From an uncultured Verrucomicrobiota bacterium (GTDB lineage: Bacteria; Verrucomicrobiota; Verrucomicrobiia; Limisphaerales; UBA9464): a DNA stretch of 60,275 nt. Where the stretch lies: positions 1-60,275 of the forward strand of contig CAJAHH010000139.1 in the NCBI GenBank assembly GCA_903939515.1. Direction: 5' to 3'. The translations under genes and the position numbers were made by a program. Shown one piece after another: positions 16,367-28,311 of this stretch; the stretch's first letter is position 1; each line of letters opens with the position of its first letter. The notes below the pieces were generated by a model. The model was not told the DNA's origin. It did not search any database and was given only the letters and a program-made list of their open reading frames with translations.

Positions 16367-17482
16367 ATGGATGTCCTCACCCCTGCTTACCACCCGCCGC
16401 GGGTTTCCCGTGCGGCGTTGGCCTTGGCGGCAGGCCTTCAAGTATCCGGGGCGGTAGATCCGATGGTGAACGCCCCAGTAGCCATTCCTTACCCAGACCA
16501 TTCCCGCTTGCTGGAAGTGCGGGATGCCTCCGGCTCGGTTCGTCCGGTGGGTCCTATTGCCGACTGGGCCGAACGAGCCTCGCACATCCGGGCCGGCCTT
16601 CAGCAGGCCATGGGTCCGTTGCCCGGCGCTGCAGCCCGGGTTCCGCTCGATCTGGAGGAGTGTGGCGAGACTTCCTCGGGAAAATACCTGCGCCGCAAGA
16701 TTCGCTTCACGCCGGAACTCGGAGATCGGGTGCCTGCCTGGCTGCTCATCCCTCATGGGTTACGGCACCGGGCTCCGGCCATGCTCTGCCTGCATCAGAC
16801 CACCGACAGTGGCAAGGACGAGCCCGCCGGCTTGGGCGGACGTGCGTCGCTGCACTACGCCCACGAGCTGGCCGAGCGGGGCTATGTGTGCCTGGTTCCG
16901 GATTATCCGTCCTTCGGCGAATACCCCTACGATTTCGCCAAGCAGGGCGCGCATCATGCCAGCGGCTCCATTAAGGCGGTTTGGAACAACGTGCGAGCGG
17001 TGGACCTTCTCGAGTCGCTCCCGCAGGTGGATGCCGGGCGCATGGGTGTCATTGGACACTCGCTCGGAGGCCACAACGCGCTCTTCACCGCTGTTTTTGA
17101 TCCCCGCCTGAAGGCGATTGTGACCAGTTGTGGGTTTACGCCGTTCCACGACTACTACGGAGGCAAGGTGGCCGGTTGGACCAGTGATCGGTATATGCCC
17201 CGGATCCGGACGGTTTATGGCAATGACGCCAGTCGAATTCCGTTCGACTTCTACGAGGTACTGGGAGCCATCGCCCCGCGGGGGGTGTTCTCGAACTCAC
17301 CGGTCCGAGATGAGAACTTCGATGTCACCGGGGTGCGCAAGGCGTTCGCGGCGGCAGCTCCGGTCTTCGCCCTGTACGGGGCGGAATCACGCCTAGTGCT
17401 CAGGACGCCGGATTCTGGGCACGACTTCCCTGAGGCCGAGCGGCGCGCCGCCTACGCCTGGCTTGACAGTGTTTTGCGCTAA
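16367..17482 (+). CDS. Exported alpha/beta hydrolase (dienelactone hydrolase or acetyl-xylan esterase-like)
   Basis: The nucleophile elbow GHSLGG, preceded by MGVIGHS, and the later GHDFPEAERR with the likely catalytic histidine mark an alpha/beta hydrolase. PAMLCLHQTTDSGKDEPAG and YVCLVPDYPSFGEYPYDF fit the large esterase group found with polysaccharide-degrading enzymes. The substrate cannot be told from sequence. The start is uncertain. The frame is open across the terminator from 16277, with ATGs at 16325, 16352, 16355 and 16367. The last gives a plausible signal peptide (AALALAAGLQVSGA). Transcription must begin within or after the preceding terminator. Confidence 0.85.
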   Translation: MDVLTPAYHPPRVSRAALALAAGLQVSGAVDPMVNAPVAIPYPDHSRLLEVRDASGSVRPVGPIADWAERASHIRAGLQQAMGPLPGAAARVPLDLEECGETSSGKYLRRKIRFTPELGDRVPAWLLIPHGLRHRAPAMLCLHQTTDSGKDEPAGLGGRASLHYAHELAERGYVCLVPDYPSFGEYPYDFAKQGAHHASGSIKAVWNNVRAVDLLESLPQVDAGRMGVIGHSLGGHNALFTAVFDPRLKAIVTSCGFTPFHDYYGGKVAGWTSDRYMPRIRTVYGNDASRIPFDFYEVLGAIAPRGVFSNSPVRDENFDVTGVRKAFAAAAPVFALYGAESRLVLRTPDSGHDFPEAERRAAYAWLDSVLR

Positions 17483-17565
17483 GCCGGAACGAGAGAATTG
17501 GCGAGGAGTTCGGGGGAGGGGATCCTGCTTGACCCAGGGGTGGCGGATCGCTGGGGATTGTCTGC

Positions 17566-17976
17566 ATGCCGTCCACCGATGACATCGCGCGGTTCGGTCG
17601 AAGGGTTCAAGATCTCCTCCAAGAGATCGGTTCGGCGGATCTGGTGGAAATCCTCGACGTGTATCTCATCGATACCCGCGGTCGGATGGAGCTCCTATCG
17701 CACCTCTTGAGCGCTCGGGATTTTCGGCATCTGGCCCGGTGTGCCCACTCCATTCAAGGGGGCTCATCGATCTTCGGTCTGGACGATCTCGCACAGGCCG
17801 CGCTGGAGGTGGAACTGGCCGCAGGCCTGCCTGATAATCCTCAATTATTTCGGCTCATCGGTGCAGTGCGAGATCGGTACGTCGATTTGGAGCCCGAACT
17901 GCAGGCCACCCACGCCACGCTGCTGGCGAGTCTCCCTGGATCTGAACCGTCTGGATCCGAATCGTCTGAGGCATGA
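17566..17976 (+). CDS. Stand-alone histidine phosphotransfer (HPt) domain protein
   Basis: The 136-residue protein is mostly helical and carries the HPt motif LARCAHSIQGGSSIFGLDDL, with the phospho-accepting histidine at residue 61. HPt proteins relay phosphate between receiver domains and hybrid kinases. No kinase or response regulator lies in this window, so its partners are encoded elsewhere. The acidic/serine-rich tail (SGSESSEA) looks disordered. Its stop codon abuts the terminator of the convergent typA gene. Confidence 0.88.
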   Translation: MPSTDDIARFGRRVQDLLQEIGSADLVEILDVYLIDTRGRMELLSHLLSARDFRHLARCAHSIQGGSSIFGLDDLAQAALEVELAAGLPDNPQLFRLIGAVRDRYVDLEPELQATHATLLASLPGSEPSGSESSEA

Positions 17977-18003
17977 AAAAACCCGCCCCAGATCGGGGCG
18001 GGT
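17976..18003 (-). terminator. Rho-independent terminator of typA
   Basis: The stem ACCCGCCCC/GGGGCGGGT (17981-17989 with 17995-18003) surrounds a 5-nt loop. On the minus strand it is followed by a run of six T residues. It overlaps the stop codon of the convergent HPt gene by one base. Confidence 0.92.
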
Positions 18004-18057
18004 GAGAGGGATCGATGGAGGTTTCGGTGGAAACCCAGTAATCCGAGTGTGCGGAGA

Positions 18058-19893
<1,836 letters not shown>

Positions 19894-20078
19894 AATGGCC
19901 GTTTCCCTCCAATAGGGCCGTGCAGAATGGCGAGTGGATGGAAAACGTCAAGTTGCAGGAAGAGGTCAAACCCTGTCAGACGCGTAACAATTTTATGACG
20001 GCCGATGCACAGGGTTGCGCCGGATCGGGGCGCAAACCCCGATCAGGACGCCCAGTGAACCGTGCCAACTCCCTGCAT

Positions 20079-20873
20079 TTAACTGTTATCACCATCGAGG
20101 AAACCGCCCAAACCACCCAAAATGGAGCCTTCTTCGCGACGGCTTCCACCTCCCGCCGGCGAGGCGGCGATGATTCGGTTGGCCAACCGGCTCAAGGGCA
20201 GCGACTGGAGCCAGATCTTTCCGGGCCCCCGCAGCGTGGCGAAGAAAAGACCTTCGCCGCCGAAGAGGGCGGTTTTGACCTTACCCACATACTGGATGTC
20301 GAAGGCGACCGAGTTCTGGTAAGCCACCACGCAGCCGGTGTCCACGCGCAGGGTCTCGCCCGGAGCCAAGACCTTTTCCATGAGTGTGCCGCCGGCATGC
20401 ACGAAGGCCCATCCATCGCCCTGAAGGCGTTGCATGATAAAGCCCTCTCCGCCGAAGAGGCCTGCCCCGAGCTTTCGTTGCAGGGCGATGCCCACGCTCA
20501 CGCCCTTGGCCGCACAGAGGAACGAGTCCTTTTGGCAGATGAGTTCGCCACCGAGGTTGGCCAGGTTCACTGCGACGATCTTGCCGGGATAGGGCGCTCC
20601 GAAACCCACGCGGGACTTCCGGGGTGAGTGGTTCTGGAAGACCGTCATGAACAGCGACTCACCGGTGAGCAGTCGCTTGCCGGCGCCCAAGAGCGCTCCC
20701 ATAAAGCCGCTCTGTTGTTGAGAGCCGTCACCGAAGATGGTCTCCATCTCGATGCCTTCCTCCATGAACATCATCGCGCCCGCCTCGGCCACCACGGCTT
20801 CCATGGGGTCTAGCAGCACTTCGACATATTGAAGGTCGTCTCCGCGGATTTCGTACTCGATTTCGTGCATCAT
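20079..20873 (-). CDS. AIM24/TIGR00266 family protein
   Basis: The 264-residue protein has the AIM24 pattern: [43 protein letters not shown] and [23 protein letters not shown]. The fold is a tryptophan-RNA-binding attenuator-like beta structure. The bacterial role is unknown, although the mitochondrial homologue affects inner-membrane organisation. The C-terminus ([14 protein letters not shown] to the end) is Gly-rich and flexible. Two adjacent ATG codons begin the gene. Confidence 0.92.
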   Translation of the reverse strand: MMHEIEYEIRGDDLQYVEVLLDPMEAVVAEAGAMMFMEEGIEMETIFGDGSQQQSGFMGALLGAGKRLLTGESLFMTVFQNHSPRKSRVGFGAPYPGKIVAVNLANLGGELICQKDSFLCAAKGVSVGIALQRKLGAGLFGGEGFIMQRLQGDGWAFVHAGGTLMEKVLAPGETLRVDTGCVVAYQNSVAFDIQYVGKVKTALFGGEGLFFATLRGPGKIWLQSLPLSRLANRIIAASPAGGGSRREEGSILGGLGGFLDGDNS

Positions 20874-21056
20874 GGCTTTGGATTGAGGGTGGGGTCGCCG
20901 CCCTGCAAAGAGCCACCCAAACGCCAGTTGGCCTCGGGGTCAAGTGGAGGACCGGCCTTGAATCCCAAAGACACTCCGGCTTGGGCGGCTTTGGCCTGTC
21001 GGGAATCCGCGGTCGGGATTTGCCGACGGGCATCGGAGTAGGTACCGTCGCAACTC

Positions 21057-22238
21057 ATGAAGTACCGTCGTTTCGGCCGGACCGGAATTCAGATGCCTGT
21101 CTTTTCCTGCGGCGGCATGCGGTACCAGCAGTCGTGGTCGGACATTCCGTGGGACCAAGTGCCCTCCGCCGGCCAAGCTAATCTCGAGGCGACCATTGCC
21201 CGCTCCATGGAGCTGGGAATCCATCACATCGAGACCGCTCGGGGCTATGGATCCTCGGAGATGCAGCTCGGGCCTGTGCTGGCGAAGTATCCGCGCGAAT
21301 CGATGATCCTTCAGACGAAGGTGATGCCCAAGCCGACGGCCCGGGAGTTTTTGGAGACCTTCGAGACCTCCATGGCCTACTTGAAGCAAGACTACGTGGA
21401 CTTGCTGTCCATTCACGGCATCAACAACCGCCAACACTTGGACGAGACGCTTCGCAAGGGCGGCTGCATGGAGGTCTGCCGGAAGCTCCAGCGCGAGGGA
21501 CGGGTTCGTCACGTGGGCTTTAGCACCCACGCCACGCCGGATGTGATTTCCGAGGCCATCCGCAGCGATGAGTTCGATTACGTCAACTTGCACTGGTACT
21601 TCGTGAACGACCTCAACCGCGTCTGCGTGGCCGAGGCGGCCCAGCGCGACATGGGTGTCTTCATCATCAGCCCGAATGACAAGGGCGGAAAACTCTACCT
21701 CGAGTTGCCCAAGATGCGTTCGTTGTGTGCGCCGTTGACGCCCATGCAGTTCAACGACCTCTACTGCCTGGCCCGTCCGGAAGTGCATACCCTGTCGCTG
21801 GGTGCGGCCAAACCGTCGGATTTCGATGAGCACATCGCCGGTCTCAAACATTACGAGCAGGCGGCTCAGGCGGTGGAGTCCATCGACCGCCGTTTGCGTG
21901 AGGAAATGGAACGCGTGCTCGGGGCTGAGTGGTGCCGCCGCTGGTGGGCCGGGCTTCCGGAATTCGTGGCCGTGCCGGGCGAGGTGAACCTGGTGGAGAT
22001 CTTGCGCATCTGGACCTACGCCAAGCCCTTGGAACTGACCGAGTGGGCAAAGTTTCGCTACAACATGCTCGGCAATGCCGATCACTGGTTCCCGGGCGAA
22101 CACGTCGAGAAGCTCGACTGGTCACGGCTTAACGAAGTGATCGGTCGCAGCCCGTTCGCCGATCGGTTGGCTGGGATCTTGCGCGAGGCTCATGACCTGT
22201 TCCATGACGTTCCGGTCCAGCGACTGAGCCAAAGCTGA
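21057..22238 (+). CDS. Aldo/keto reductase family protein
   Basis: The 393-residue protein starts MKYRRFGRTGIQMPVFSCGG, typical of the family. Of the catalytic tetrad, Tyr64 (in ARGYGSSE), Lys88 (LQTKVMP) and His120 (LLSIHG) are in place, but the usual Asp is Glu59 (HIETARGYG). It resembles the COG1453 group, which usually ends in a 4Fe-4S CxxCxxxC cluster. No such cysteines occur in its C-terminal 130 residues. The substrate is unknown. A 9-bp direct repeat, GTACCGTCG, flanks the start codon at 21042 and 21062. Confidence 0.88.
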   Translation: MKYRRFGRTGIQMPVFSCGGMRYQQSWSDIPWDQVPSAGQANLEATIARSMELGIHHIETARGYGSSEMQLGPVLAKYPRESMILQTKVMPKPTAREFLETFETSMAYLKQDYVDLLSIHGINNRQHLDETLRKGGCMEVCRKLQREGRVRHVGFSTHATPDVISEAIRSDEFDYVNLHWYFVNDLNRVCVAEAAQRDMGVFIISPNDKGGKLYLELPKMRSLCAPLTPMQFNDLYCLARPEVHTLSLGAAKPSDFDEHIAGLKHYEQAAQAVESIDRRLREEMERVLGAEWCRRWWAGLPEFVAVPGEVNLVEILRIWTYAKPLELTEWAKFRYNMLGNADHWFPGEHVEKLDWSRLNEVIGRSPFADRLAGILREAHDLFHDVPVQRLSQS

Positions 22239-22337
22239 GCCCAATCGGAGTCTAGTCGGAGCCCAGTGGAAGCCCAGTCGCAGTCGCAGTCGAGTCCGTC
22301 CCCGGGCGATCGTTTTTAACGCGATCCTCTGGGCGGG
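22239..22337. other. Convergent gap with degenerate direct repeats
   Basis: Between the aldo/keto reductase and the ABC permease lie imperfect repeats of AGTCG and AGCCCAGT units (about 22247-22296). A weak hairpin, GATCG/CGATC around a T-rich loop (22308-22327), could serve as a bidirectional terminator. Evidence for that is slight. Confidence 0.35.
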
Positions 22338-23591
22338 TCACTCGTACCGCAGCGAATCGATCGGGTCGAGGTGGGCGGCCTTCCAAGCGGGGTAGGTACC
22401 GAAGAGAATTCCCACGGCTGAGCAAATGGCCAGTCCGATGCCCACCCAGTCCCAGGGAATTACCGGCGGGGCCTTCACCACGAAGGAAATCAGGTTGCCG
22501 AAGAGGATGCCACCGACCACTCCCAAGGCGCCGCCCACTTCACTCAACAGCACGGCTTCGGCGATGAACTGGAGCATCACGCTGCGCTTGCGCGCCCCAA
22601 TGGCGCGACGAATACCGATTTCGCGAGTCCGCTCAGTGACGCTGACGAGCATGATATTCATAATGCCGATGCCTGCGGCGATAAGGGCGATGCTGCTGAT
22701 GGCGGCCACGCCGAGGCGAATGGCCGAGGTGAGGCTGCGGAACTGGCTCACGGCCGATTCGTTGGAGACGATCTCGAAGTCGTCATCGTCGCCCGGAGGT
22801 ACCTGTCGCATCGTACGCATGACGCCTCGGGCTTGTTCGACCATCTCCGCATAGGTGTCGCGGTTCGGGGCTTGTATCTGGAGCTGAACCGACAAGTTCT
22901 CACCATACAGGCGTCGGGCGGTGCCCAGCGGAATGGCGATGAAGTTGTCGCGACTTTGGCCAAACAACGCGCCGCGTTGGGCGAGCACGCCCACCACTTT
23001 GTAGCTAATGCCTTGAAACTTCACTGACTCGCTCAAAGGCGATCCCCGCGGGAACAGTTTGGCGGCGAGGTCGAATCCGAGCACACACACCAATCGGCCG
23101 CTGTCGTCATCGGCGGCGCTGAATCCGCGACCTTCGCCCAAGGTGAGATTCTGGGTCGTAAAGCCTTCGGGAGTCATCCCGTTCCCTGGGATATTCGGGC
23201 TGGTTTGCGCGTAGCGAGAGGAAGCCTCGCCGGATCCGAAGTTGGCACTGGCCGAGACGGCTTGAGCCAGCGTGACCCGCCGTTCGAGTTGGCTCAGATC
23301 CACGATGCGGAAACGCTTCCGACGCAGGTATTTTTCCCAATCAGCATCATCGAAGCTGATGGCTGGGAAGCGCTGGAACTGGAAGGTGTTGGCTCCAAGG
23401 CCGTTCATGGCGTCTTCCAGATTTTGCTGGAGCACGCGGATGCCGGTCATCACGGCGATGATGGAGAATACGCCGACAAACACTCCCAGGATGGTGAGCG
23501 ATGAGCGGAGGATGTTGGTTTTAACGGCGTTGGCCGCCATCCGCACCATCTCAACGAGTTCGCGCCAAGGAGTCATCGTCCGGGGGTTCAT
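22338..23591 (-). CDS. MacB/FtsX-type ABC transporter permease (second of the operon)
   Basis: The 417-residue permease has an N-terminal membrane helix (NILRSSLTILGVFVGVFSII), a large MacB periplasmic core domain, and three C-terminal helices with the FtsX signature (IGIMNIMLVSVTERTREIGIRRAIGARKRSVMLQF region). The frame is open to 23711. The ATG at 23591 is right because it lies 2 bp after the stop of the upstream permease and begins the conserved sequence. Together with its neighbours it forms a tripartite MacAB-like export system. Confidence 0.93.
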   Translation of the reverse strand: MNPRTMTPWRELVEMVRMAANAVKTNILRSSLTILGVFVGVFSIIAVMTGIRVLQQNLEDAMNGLGANTFQFQRFPAISFDDADWEKYLRRKRFRIVDLSQLERRVTLAQAVSASANFGSGEASSRYAQTSPNIPGNGMTPEGFTTQNLTLGEGRGFSAADDDSGRLVCVLGFDLAAKLFPRGSPLSESVKFQGISYKVVGVLAQRGALFGQSRDNFIAIPLGTARRLYGENLSVQLQIQAPNRDTYAEMVEQARGVMRTMRQVPPGDDDDFEIVSNESAVSQFRSLTSAIRLGVAAISSIALIAAGIGIMNIMLVSVTERTREIGIRRAIGARKRSVMLQFIAEAVLLSEVGGALGVVGGILFGNLISFVVKAPPVIPWDWVGIGLAICSAVGILFGTYPAWKAAHLDPIDSLRYE

Positions 23592-23593
23592 GG

Positions 23594-24838
23594 CTATTCG
23601 CTTCGAAGCGCGTCGACCGGGTTCATGCGGCTGGCCCGCCACGCCGGGATGAAACCAGCCACCATGCCCGTGGCGGCTGAGACGAAGAGCGCCAGGGCCA
23701 CGATCCACCAAGACATGCGTGCCTCGAAGACAGAGCCATTGGCTCGCGCGATCTCACCGATTTTCCAAGAGATGGGCCAGGCGATCCCGACCCCGATGAG
23801 TCCGGCCAAGAGGGTGATTCCGGCGGCCTCCATGAGGAACTGCGTCAGGATGGACCGACGCTTGGCGCCCAGCGCCTTTCGAATACCAATCTCCTTGGTG
23901 CGCTCGGTGACCGACACGAACAAGATATTCATAATGCCGATGCCGCCCACGAAGAGGGACAGGCCGGTGACAAAGAACCCGAAGCTGCCCAAGACCGCCT
24001 TGAAGCCGTCGAAAAACTTGGTGATCGCCTCCTGTTGGTTGATGGCGAAGTCGTCAGGTCGGCCGGGCTCGATCTTGCGGATGCTGCGGAAAAGGGATCG
24101 CGCTTCTTCCAGGGTCTCGGAGACGGCCTCTGGTTTAAGCGCTTTGACCGTGATGACGTAGTCGGGCCGGCGTTGGATGTCGTCTTGGAAACGGGAAATG
24201 GGAATGACGGCCTGGTTGTCTTGGTTCCAGCCCAGCATGCTGCCCATTTTGTCGAGGACTCCCACGACCTCATAAGGCGTATCATTAATGCGGACCTTCT
24301 TGCCCACCGGGTTGTCGTTCGGAAAAAAGGACTCGGCCAAATAAGACCCGAGGACGCAAACCGGGCGGCCTGAACTGACGTCGGAGGCGCTGAGCCAACG
24401 CCCTTGGGCGACTGTAAGACCGCGAATGATGAGCGATTCTGGAGTGTTTCCGAGGAGCCAAACCCCCTTGGCTCGGCGGCGTTCGTAGGCCACCGACGCT
24501 TGGAAGGCTTCGCACTGAGGGGCCATGACCGCGGCGGTGGTCATGCGCGACTCGAGCTCGCGGTACTGGGCGAAGGTGATGTCCCGCCGGTTCCGATAAA
24601 TTCGGTAGTCTTCGAAACTCATCCACGGAAAGCGGCCGATGAAGAGCACGTCGGAGCCCATGGAAGAGACGGACCGGGTAAAGGCCTCACCCATGCCGTT
24701 AATCATGGTACCCACCAGCGTGGCTGTCAGGATTCCGATCACCACACCGAGGGTCGTCAGGCCTGAACGCAGCTTGTTGGCCCGGATGGCCGCCACCGCA
24801 ATGCGGGCTGATTCGCCCAGTTCGCTCCGGAGGGTCAT
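23594..24838 (-). CDS. MacB/FtsX-type ABC transporter permease (first of the operon)
   Basis: The 414-residue permease has the same layout as its neighbour: a first helix ([19 protein letters not shown]), a periplasmic MacB-like domain, and a C-terminal three-helix FtsX block with [20 protein letters not shown]. The start overlaps the stop of the ATPase gene by 4 bp. The two permeases are similar but clearly diverged, so a heterodimer with one ATPase type is likely. Confidence 0.93.
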   Translation of the reverse strand: MTLRSELGESARIAVAAIRANKLRSGLTTLGVVIGILTATLVGTMINGMGEAFTRSVSSMGSDVLFIGRFPWMSFEDYRIYRNRRDITFAQYRELESRMTTAAVMAPQCEAFQASVAYERRRAKGVWLLGNTPESLIIRGLTVAQGRWLSASDVSSGRPVCVLGSYLAESFFPNDNPVGKKVRINDTPYEVVGVLDKMGSMLGWNQDNQAVIPISRFQDDIQRRPDYVITVKALKPEAVSETLEEARSLFRSIRKIEPGRPDDFAINQQEAITKFFDGFKAVLGSFGFFVTGLSLFVGGIGIMNILFVSVTERTKEIGIRKALGAKRRSILTQFLMEAAGITLLAGLIGVGIAWPISWKIGEIARANGSVFEARMSWWIVALALFVSAATGMVAGFIPAWRASRMNPVDALRSE

Positions 24839-25554
24839 GGTGCCGATACCGAGGCCACCACGGCCCTGGGGTGCGGGTTGGTCTCATCGGCGGCGATCAG
24901 GCCGTCGCGAATGCGGATGACCCGGCGGGCGTGAAGGGCGACCTCTTCTTCGTGGGTGACCACGATGATGGTGTTCCCACGGCGGGACAGTTCTTCGAAG
25001 AGGCTGAGGATTTCGACACCGGTCTTAGAATCCAAATTCCCGGTGGGCTCGTCGGCCAAGATAATGGACGGAGAGTTCACTAAGGCTCGGGCGATGGCGA
25101 CACGCTGACGTTGTCCGCCGGACAGTTCGTTCGGACGATGATGCATGCGCTCACCGAGACCCACGTTGACTAAGGTTTGTCGAGCGCGCTCACGCCGTTC
25201 CTTCGGGGGGACTCCGGCATAGATGAGCGGGAGCTCGACGTTGTGCAGGGCGTCGGCTCGAGCCAGCAGGTTGAAGCTCTGAAAGACGAAGCCGATCTCC
25301 CGGTTGCGGATGTCGGCGAGCTCGTTGTCGCTCATTCGAGCCACGTCCTTGCCGTTGAGTTCGTAGCTGCCCTCGCTGGGCGTATCTAGGCAGCCCAGCA
25401 AGTTCATCAGGGTAGACTTGCCAGACCCTGAAGGCCCCATGATGGCCAGGTACTCGCCGCGTTCGATTTGCACCGAGACCCCGCGCAGCGCATGCACCGT
25501 CTCGGTGCCCATCACGTATCGGCGGGCCAGGTTCTGGATTCGGATGAGAGACAT
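24835..25554 (-). CDS. ABC transporter ATP-binding protein (MacB/LolD type)
   Basis: The 239-residue ATPase has Walker [13 protein letters not shown], signature [15 protein letters not shown] and Walker [14 protein letters not shown]. This pattern is diagnostic of the LolD/MacB/FtsE group. It is the second gene of the operon, 20 bp after the adaptor, and powers mechanotransmission by the two downstream permeases. The substrate could be a lipoprotein, peptide, siderophore or toxic compound. Confidence 0.95.
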   Translation of the reverse strand: MSLIRIQNLARRYVMGTETVHALRGVSVQIERGEYLAIMGPSGSGKSTLMNLLGCLDTPSEGSYELNGKDVARMSDNELADIRNREIGFVFQSFNLLARADALHNVELPLIYAGVPPKERRERARQTLVNVGLGERMHHRPNELSGGQRQRVAIARALVNSPSIILADEPTGNLDSKTGVEILSLFEELSRRGNTIIVVTHEEEVALHARRVIRIRDGLIAADETNPHPRAVVASVSAP

Positions 25555-25574
25555 GGCCTTGGCAAGAGAGCGGC

Positions 25575-26849
25575 TTAGGGCTTCGAATCCTTGGCCTTCT
25601 TTGCCTCCTCGAGCTGGACGAGCGAACCGTCGTTCAACTCCTTGGAGACGGCCTTGAAGTTCCCTGTGATAATTTCTTGTCCCTCGGTCACTCCTTCTAA
25701 GATCTCGTAGTGGGAGTCGTCGCTGATGCCCCGTTTCACTGGCAGCATTTTGGCTTTATCGGTTTCTTGGACGAAGACCACCTCGATGGGCTTGATTACG
25801 TTGCGAGTCTTCTTGCCGGCCAGAAATTCGATTTGTCCCTTGTCCTCCTCCGAAGTGGACCCGGTCTTTTTTGGGTCGGGTTCGGTGGACGTGGAGCCGG
25901 GCATGCGTGTGGTGACGGCTTGAATCGGAACAGTAATAACATTGGTCCGGTAACGCGTCTCGATGTCGGCGGTCACGCTCATGCCCGGCAAGAAAAGTCC
26001 TGTGTCGGCCATGCGGATACGGACCTCGAACTTGGTCGACTCTTGCTGGGTGCCACCGGCGGCGGTCTTGGCCGAACGGGCCACCTGGGTGACCTGACCA
26101 TCGAACTTCCGGTCCTTGAAGGAATCGACATCCAGGCGCGCCTTGAACCCGGGCTGGATGAGCACGACGTCCATTTCACCGACCTCGACGCGGGCTTCCA
26201 TTTTGGTCAGGTCGGCCACGGTCATGATGTCGGTACCGGCCATCATACCTGTGCCAGAGACACGTTCGCCCAATTCTGAATTGAGTTTGGAAACAGTGCC
26301 GTCGATGGGGCTGAAGATAATCGTTTTGGCGAGATCCTCTTGCGAACGCTTGAGGCTGGCGCGGGCCATCTCGATGCGTTGAGTCGAAGCGATGGCGTTG
26401 GCTCGAGCAACCTCGGCTCCGGTCCGAATTTCATCGAAGAGCGATCCGCTAATGAGTTGCCGGGAGAAGAGGTCTTCGTTGCGTTTGAGCTCAGCTTCGG
26501 CCTTCCGGGCGTTCGCCTCGGCGGTTAGCAGGTCGGCCTGTGATGACTTCAGGCTGGCCTCTTGGCTGCGGAGGGCCGCGGCATAGAGGTCGGGCCGCAC
26601 TCGGACGAGCAAGTCGCCCTTGTGCACGTGTTGCCCCTCTTTCACTGGCAGGTCGATGATCTCGCCGGCCACCTCGGAGCTAATCTTCACTTGCACCACG
26701 GGTTGCAGCTTGCCGCTCCCGGTCACTACTTCGGTGAGGTTGCGACGTTGAGCTTTCTCGGTAGTCACCGTCATCGGCTTCTGGCGGTTGCAACCCGCAC
26801 CGAACAGGGCGGCGGCCGCAAGCAACGGGAGGATGTAGCGATGAGACAT
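25575..26849 (-). CDS. MacA/RND-type periplasmic adaptor lipoprotein
   Basis: The 424-residue membrane-fusion protein begins with a lipoprotein signal ([12 protein letters not shown], lipidated Cys near residue 19). A biotinyl-lipoyl-like half motif ([20 protein letters not shown]) and a long alpha-helical hairpin (about 95-180) follow. The beta-barrel has [15 protein letters not shown]. The C-terminus is Lys/Glu-rich. It would link the inner-membrane ABC complex to an outer-membrane TolC-like channel, which is not encoded here. It is the first gene of the four-gene operon. Confidence 0.93.
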   Translation of the reverse strand: MSHRYILPLLAAAALFGAGCNRQKPMTVTTEKAQRRNLTEVVTGSGKLQPVVQVKISSEVAGEIIDLPVKEGQHVHKGDLLVRVRPDLYAAALRSQEASLKSSQADLLTAEANARKAEAELKRNEDLFSRQLISGSLFDEIRTGAEVARANAIASTQRIEMARASLKRSQEDLAKTIIFSPIDGTVSKLNSELGERVSGTGMMAGTDIMTVADLTKMEARVEVGEMDVVLIQPGFKARLDVDSFKDRKFDGQVTQVARSAKTAAGGTQQESTKFEVRIRMADTGLFLPGMSVTADIETRYRTNVITVPIQAVTTRMPGSTSTEPDPKKTGSTSEEDKGQIEFLAGKKTRNVIKPIEVVFVQETDKAKMLPVKRGISDDSHYEILEGVTEGQEIITGNFKAVSKELNDGSLVQLEEAKKAKDSKP

Positions 26850-27097
26850 TTGGAAGGAATGAAAACGGTTCGACTGGGGGTTCCTGGGAGGCTTAGGGAA
26901 GAGAGTCGTTCAGCTCAACTGACTTATGCGTTGAACCTATCCCAGATCGGACACTGAATTTCGGAAATTTCTGAGATGCTCGGGTCGATTCATCGGCTGA
27001 GTGCCCGCGATCTGGGGTGCTTCCCGTTACAGAGGGGCGCAACCGACTGAGGCCTCGCTAAATAATTCGACACGATCCGACGAGGCTGTCGGGCGGC

Positions 27098-27265
27098 TTA
27101 ATGTTGGTCCAAGCAACCAAACTTCACGAACAGGCCGCCGAAGATCGCTGTGCCGCCCAAAAGCAGGTAGACACCATACCCTTTACCGCTGGCAGTGCAG
27201 GCGATGCCGGCACTCAGTACGGCTGTGGTCACGAGGAAAAAGGCGAGCGACGCGATGAACTTCAT
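27098..27265 (-). CDS. Small two-helix membrane protein, unknown function
   Basis: The 55-residue frame MKFIASLAFFLVTTAVLSAG is followed by a second hydrophobic segment (GYGVYLLLGGTAIFGGLFV), with a short polar loop between them. The frame is open to 27301, but the ATG at 27265 begins a natural membrane protein. Composition supports a real gene, but I recognise no family. It lies alone between the efflux operon and the pseudopilin. Confidence 0.5.
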   Translation of the reverse strand: MKFIASLAFFLVTTAVLSAGIACTASGKGYGVYLLLGGTAIFGGLFVKFGCLDQH

Positions 27266-27426
27266 GTCGAATGACCATAGCCAGAACCCCATGAGGCTCA
27301 AGTCACGAATAAATGGGTGGGTGGGTCTAGGTGCGGCGGGTTGTGTGTTTAGCAGCGTTTAGCCAATTGCCTCCGGTCCTACTCCTGCACACTGTCTTCA
27401 CCGTATCCCGCACTCCCGACCGCCCT

Positions 27427-28179
27427 ATGAAGAGGACCCTGTCTACCCTTTCGGCCCGCCGCGCCTTCACCTTGATCGAACTGCTAGTGGTCATCGCCAT
27501 CATCGCTATTTTGGCAGGGATGCTCTTGCCCGCCTTGGCCAAGGCCAAGAGCAAGGCCGTTATCACGAAGTGTTCCAGCAATTTGCGCAATCTGGGGTTA
27601 GCCGTGCGGATGTATGCGTTCGACAATCGTGATCAGTTCCCAGATTGCACGGGGGCTGTTTGGCCCTGGGATCTTCCAGCCAAGGCGGCCAATGCCTTCG
27701 TGGTCAATGGCGGCCAGCGGAGCATTTTGTACTGCCCGGGTTTCGAAAAACAGAACAACAACCAACTCTGGTCGTTCACCACGGGGGTGACCAATGAGGT
27801 GGCGGGGGAAACGGCCAACGGATACCGCGTGATTGGTTACGCCGTGGCGTTCAAGGGGTCAGGGCGCATCAAGGCCACCAATATCACCGAGGGTTTCAAT
27901 CCCAAGCCCTGGATTATCGCTGGTCAGGAGTTTGAGCCGGGACCCTCTTCGCGGGTTGTGGTCGCTGACGCCACCTTGTCGAACTCGGCCAATCGCTCGG
28001 GTGGTGGCCGCAATTTCACCAAGGTGGATGGCGGATGGGCTGGCCATAGTTCGGCTCACCTCAATGGTCTGCTTCCGGCGGGCGGCAATGTGCTGATGCT
28101 CGATGGACATGCCGAGTTCCGGAAATTTGCCCAGCAGGAGGTTCGGACCGACGGATCGGCTCCCCATTTCTGGTGGTGA
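27427..28179 (+). CDS. Type II secretion-like pseudopilin (prepilin N-terminal methylation motif, H-X9-DG module)
   Basis: The 250-residue protein has a short basic leader ending ARRA, then [20 protein letters not shown]. This is a class III prepilin signal cut before Phe, with the Glu at position +5. [11 protein letters not shown] and [16 protein letters not shown] follow. The C-terminus [15 protein letters not shown] is the H-X9-DG type module, abundant in Verrucomicrobiota, Planctomycetota and Lentisphaerota. Such proteins are numerous per genome and are inferred to be exported pseudopilins of unknown purpose. The frame begins at 27331, but ATG 27427 fits the leader length. Confidence 0.93.
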   Translation: MKRTLSTLSARRAFTLIELLVVIAIIAILAGMLLPALAKAKSKAVITKCSSNLRNLGLAVRMYAFDNRDQFPDCTGAVWPWDLPAKAANAFVVNGGQRSILYCPGFEKQNNNQLWSFTTGVTNEVAGETANGYRVIGYAVAFKGSGRIKATNITEGFNPKPWIIAGQEFEPGPSSRVVVADATLSNSANRSGGGRNFTKVDGGWAGHSSAHLNGLLPAGGNVLMLDGHAEFRKFAQQEVRTDGSAPHFWW

Positions 28180-28311
28180 TCCGGTCGTGATCAGTTGTGA
28201 ACCAATTCCTTCTGAACGGAATCGTTTCGGTGTGCGCGGGTTTTTGTGAGCGTTGTGCCAACGTCCGCGTTGCGTCGGTAGGCCATTTCTGTAGCTTTTG
28301 TGGCACGACTT

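Noticed and set aside
20870-21058. Short minus-strand frame ending on the AIM24 start codons
   Set aside because: The stop overlaps ATGATG, which is suggestive, but there is no recognisable family, signal or ribosome site, and half lies over a divergent promoter region.
21042-21070. 9-bp direct repeat GTACCGTCG around the aldo/keto reductase start as a target-site duplication
   Set aside because: Only 11 bp lie between the copies, no inserted element is present, and one copy is coding.
20940-22103. Minus-strand open frame of 387 codons opposite the aldo/keto reductase
   Set aside because: It is an antisense shadow. The plus strand encodes a clear family member.
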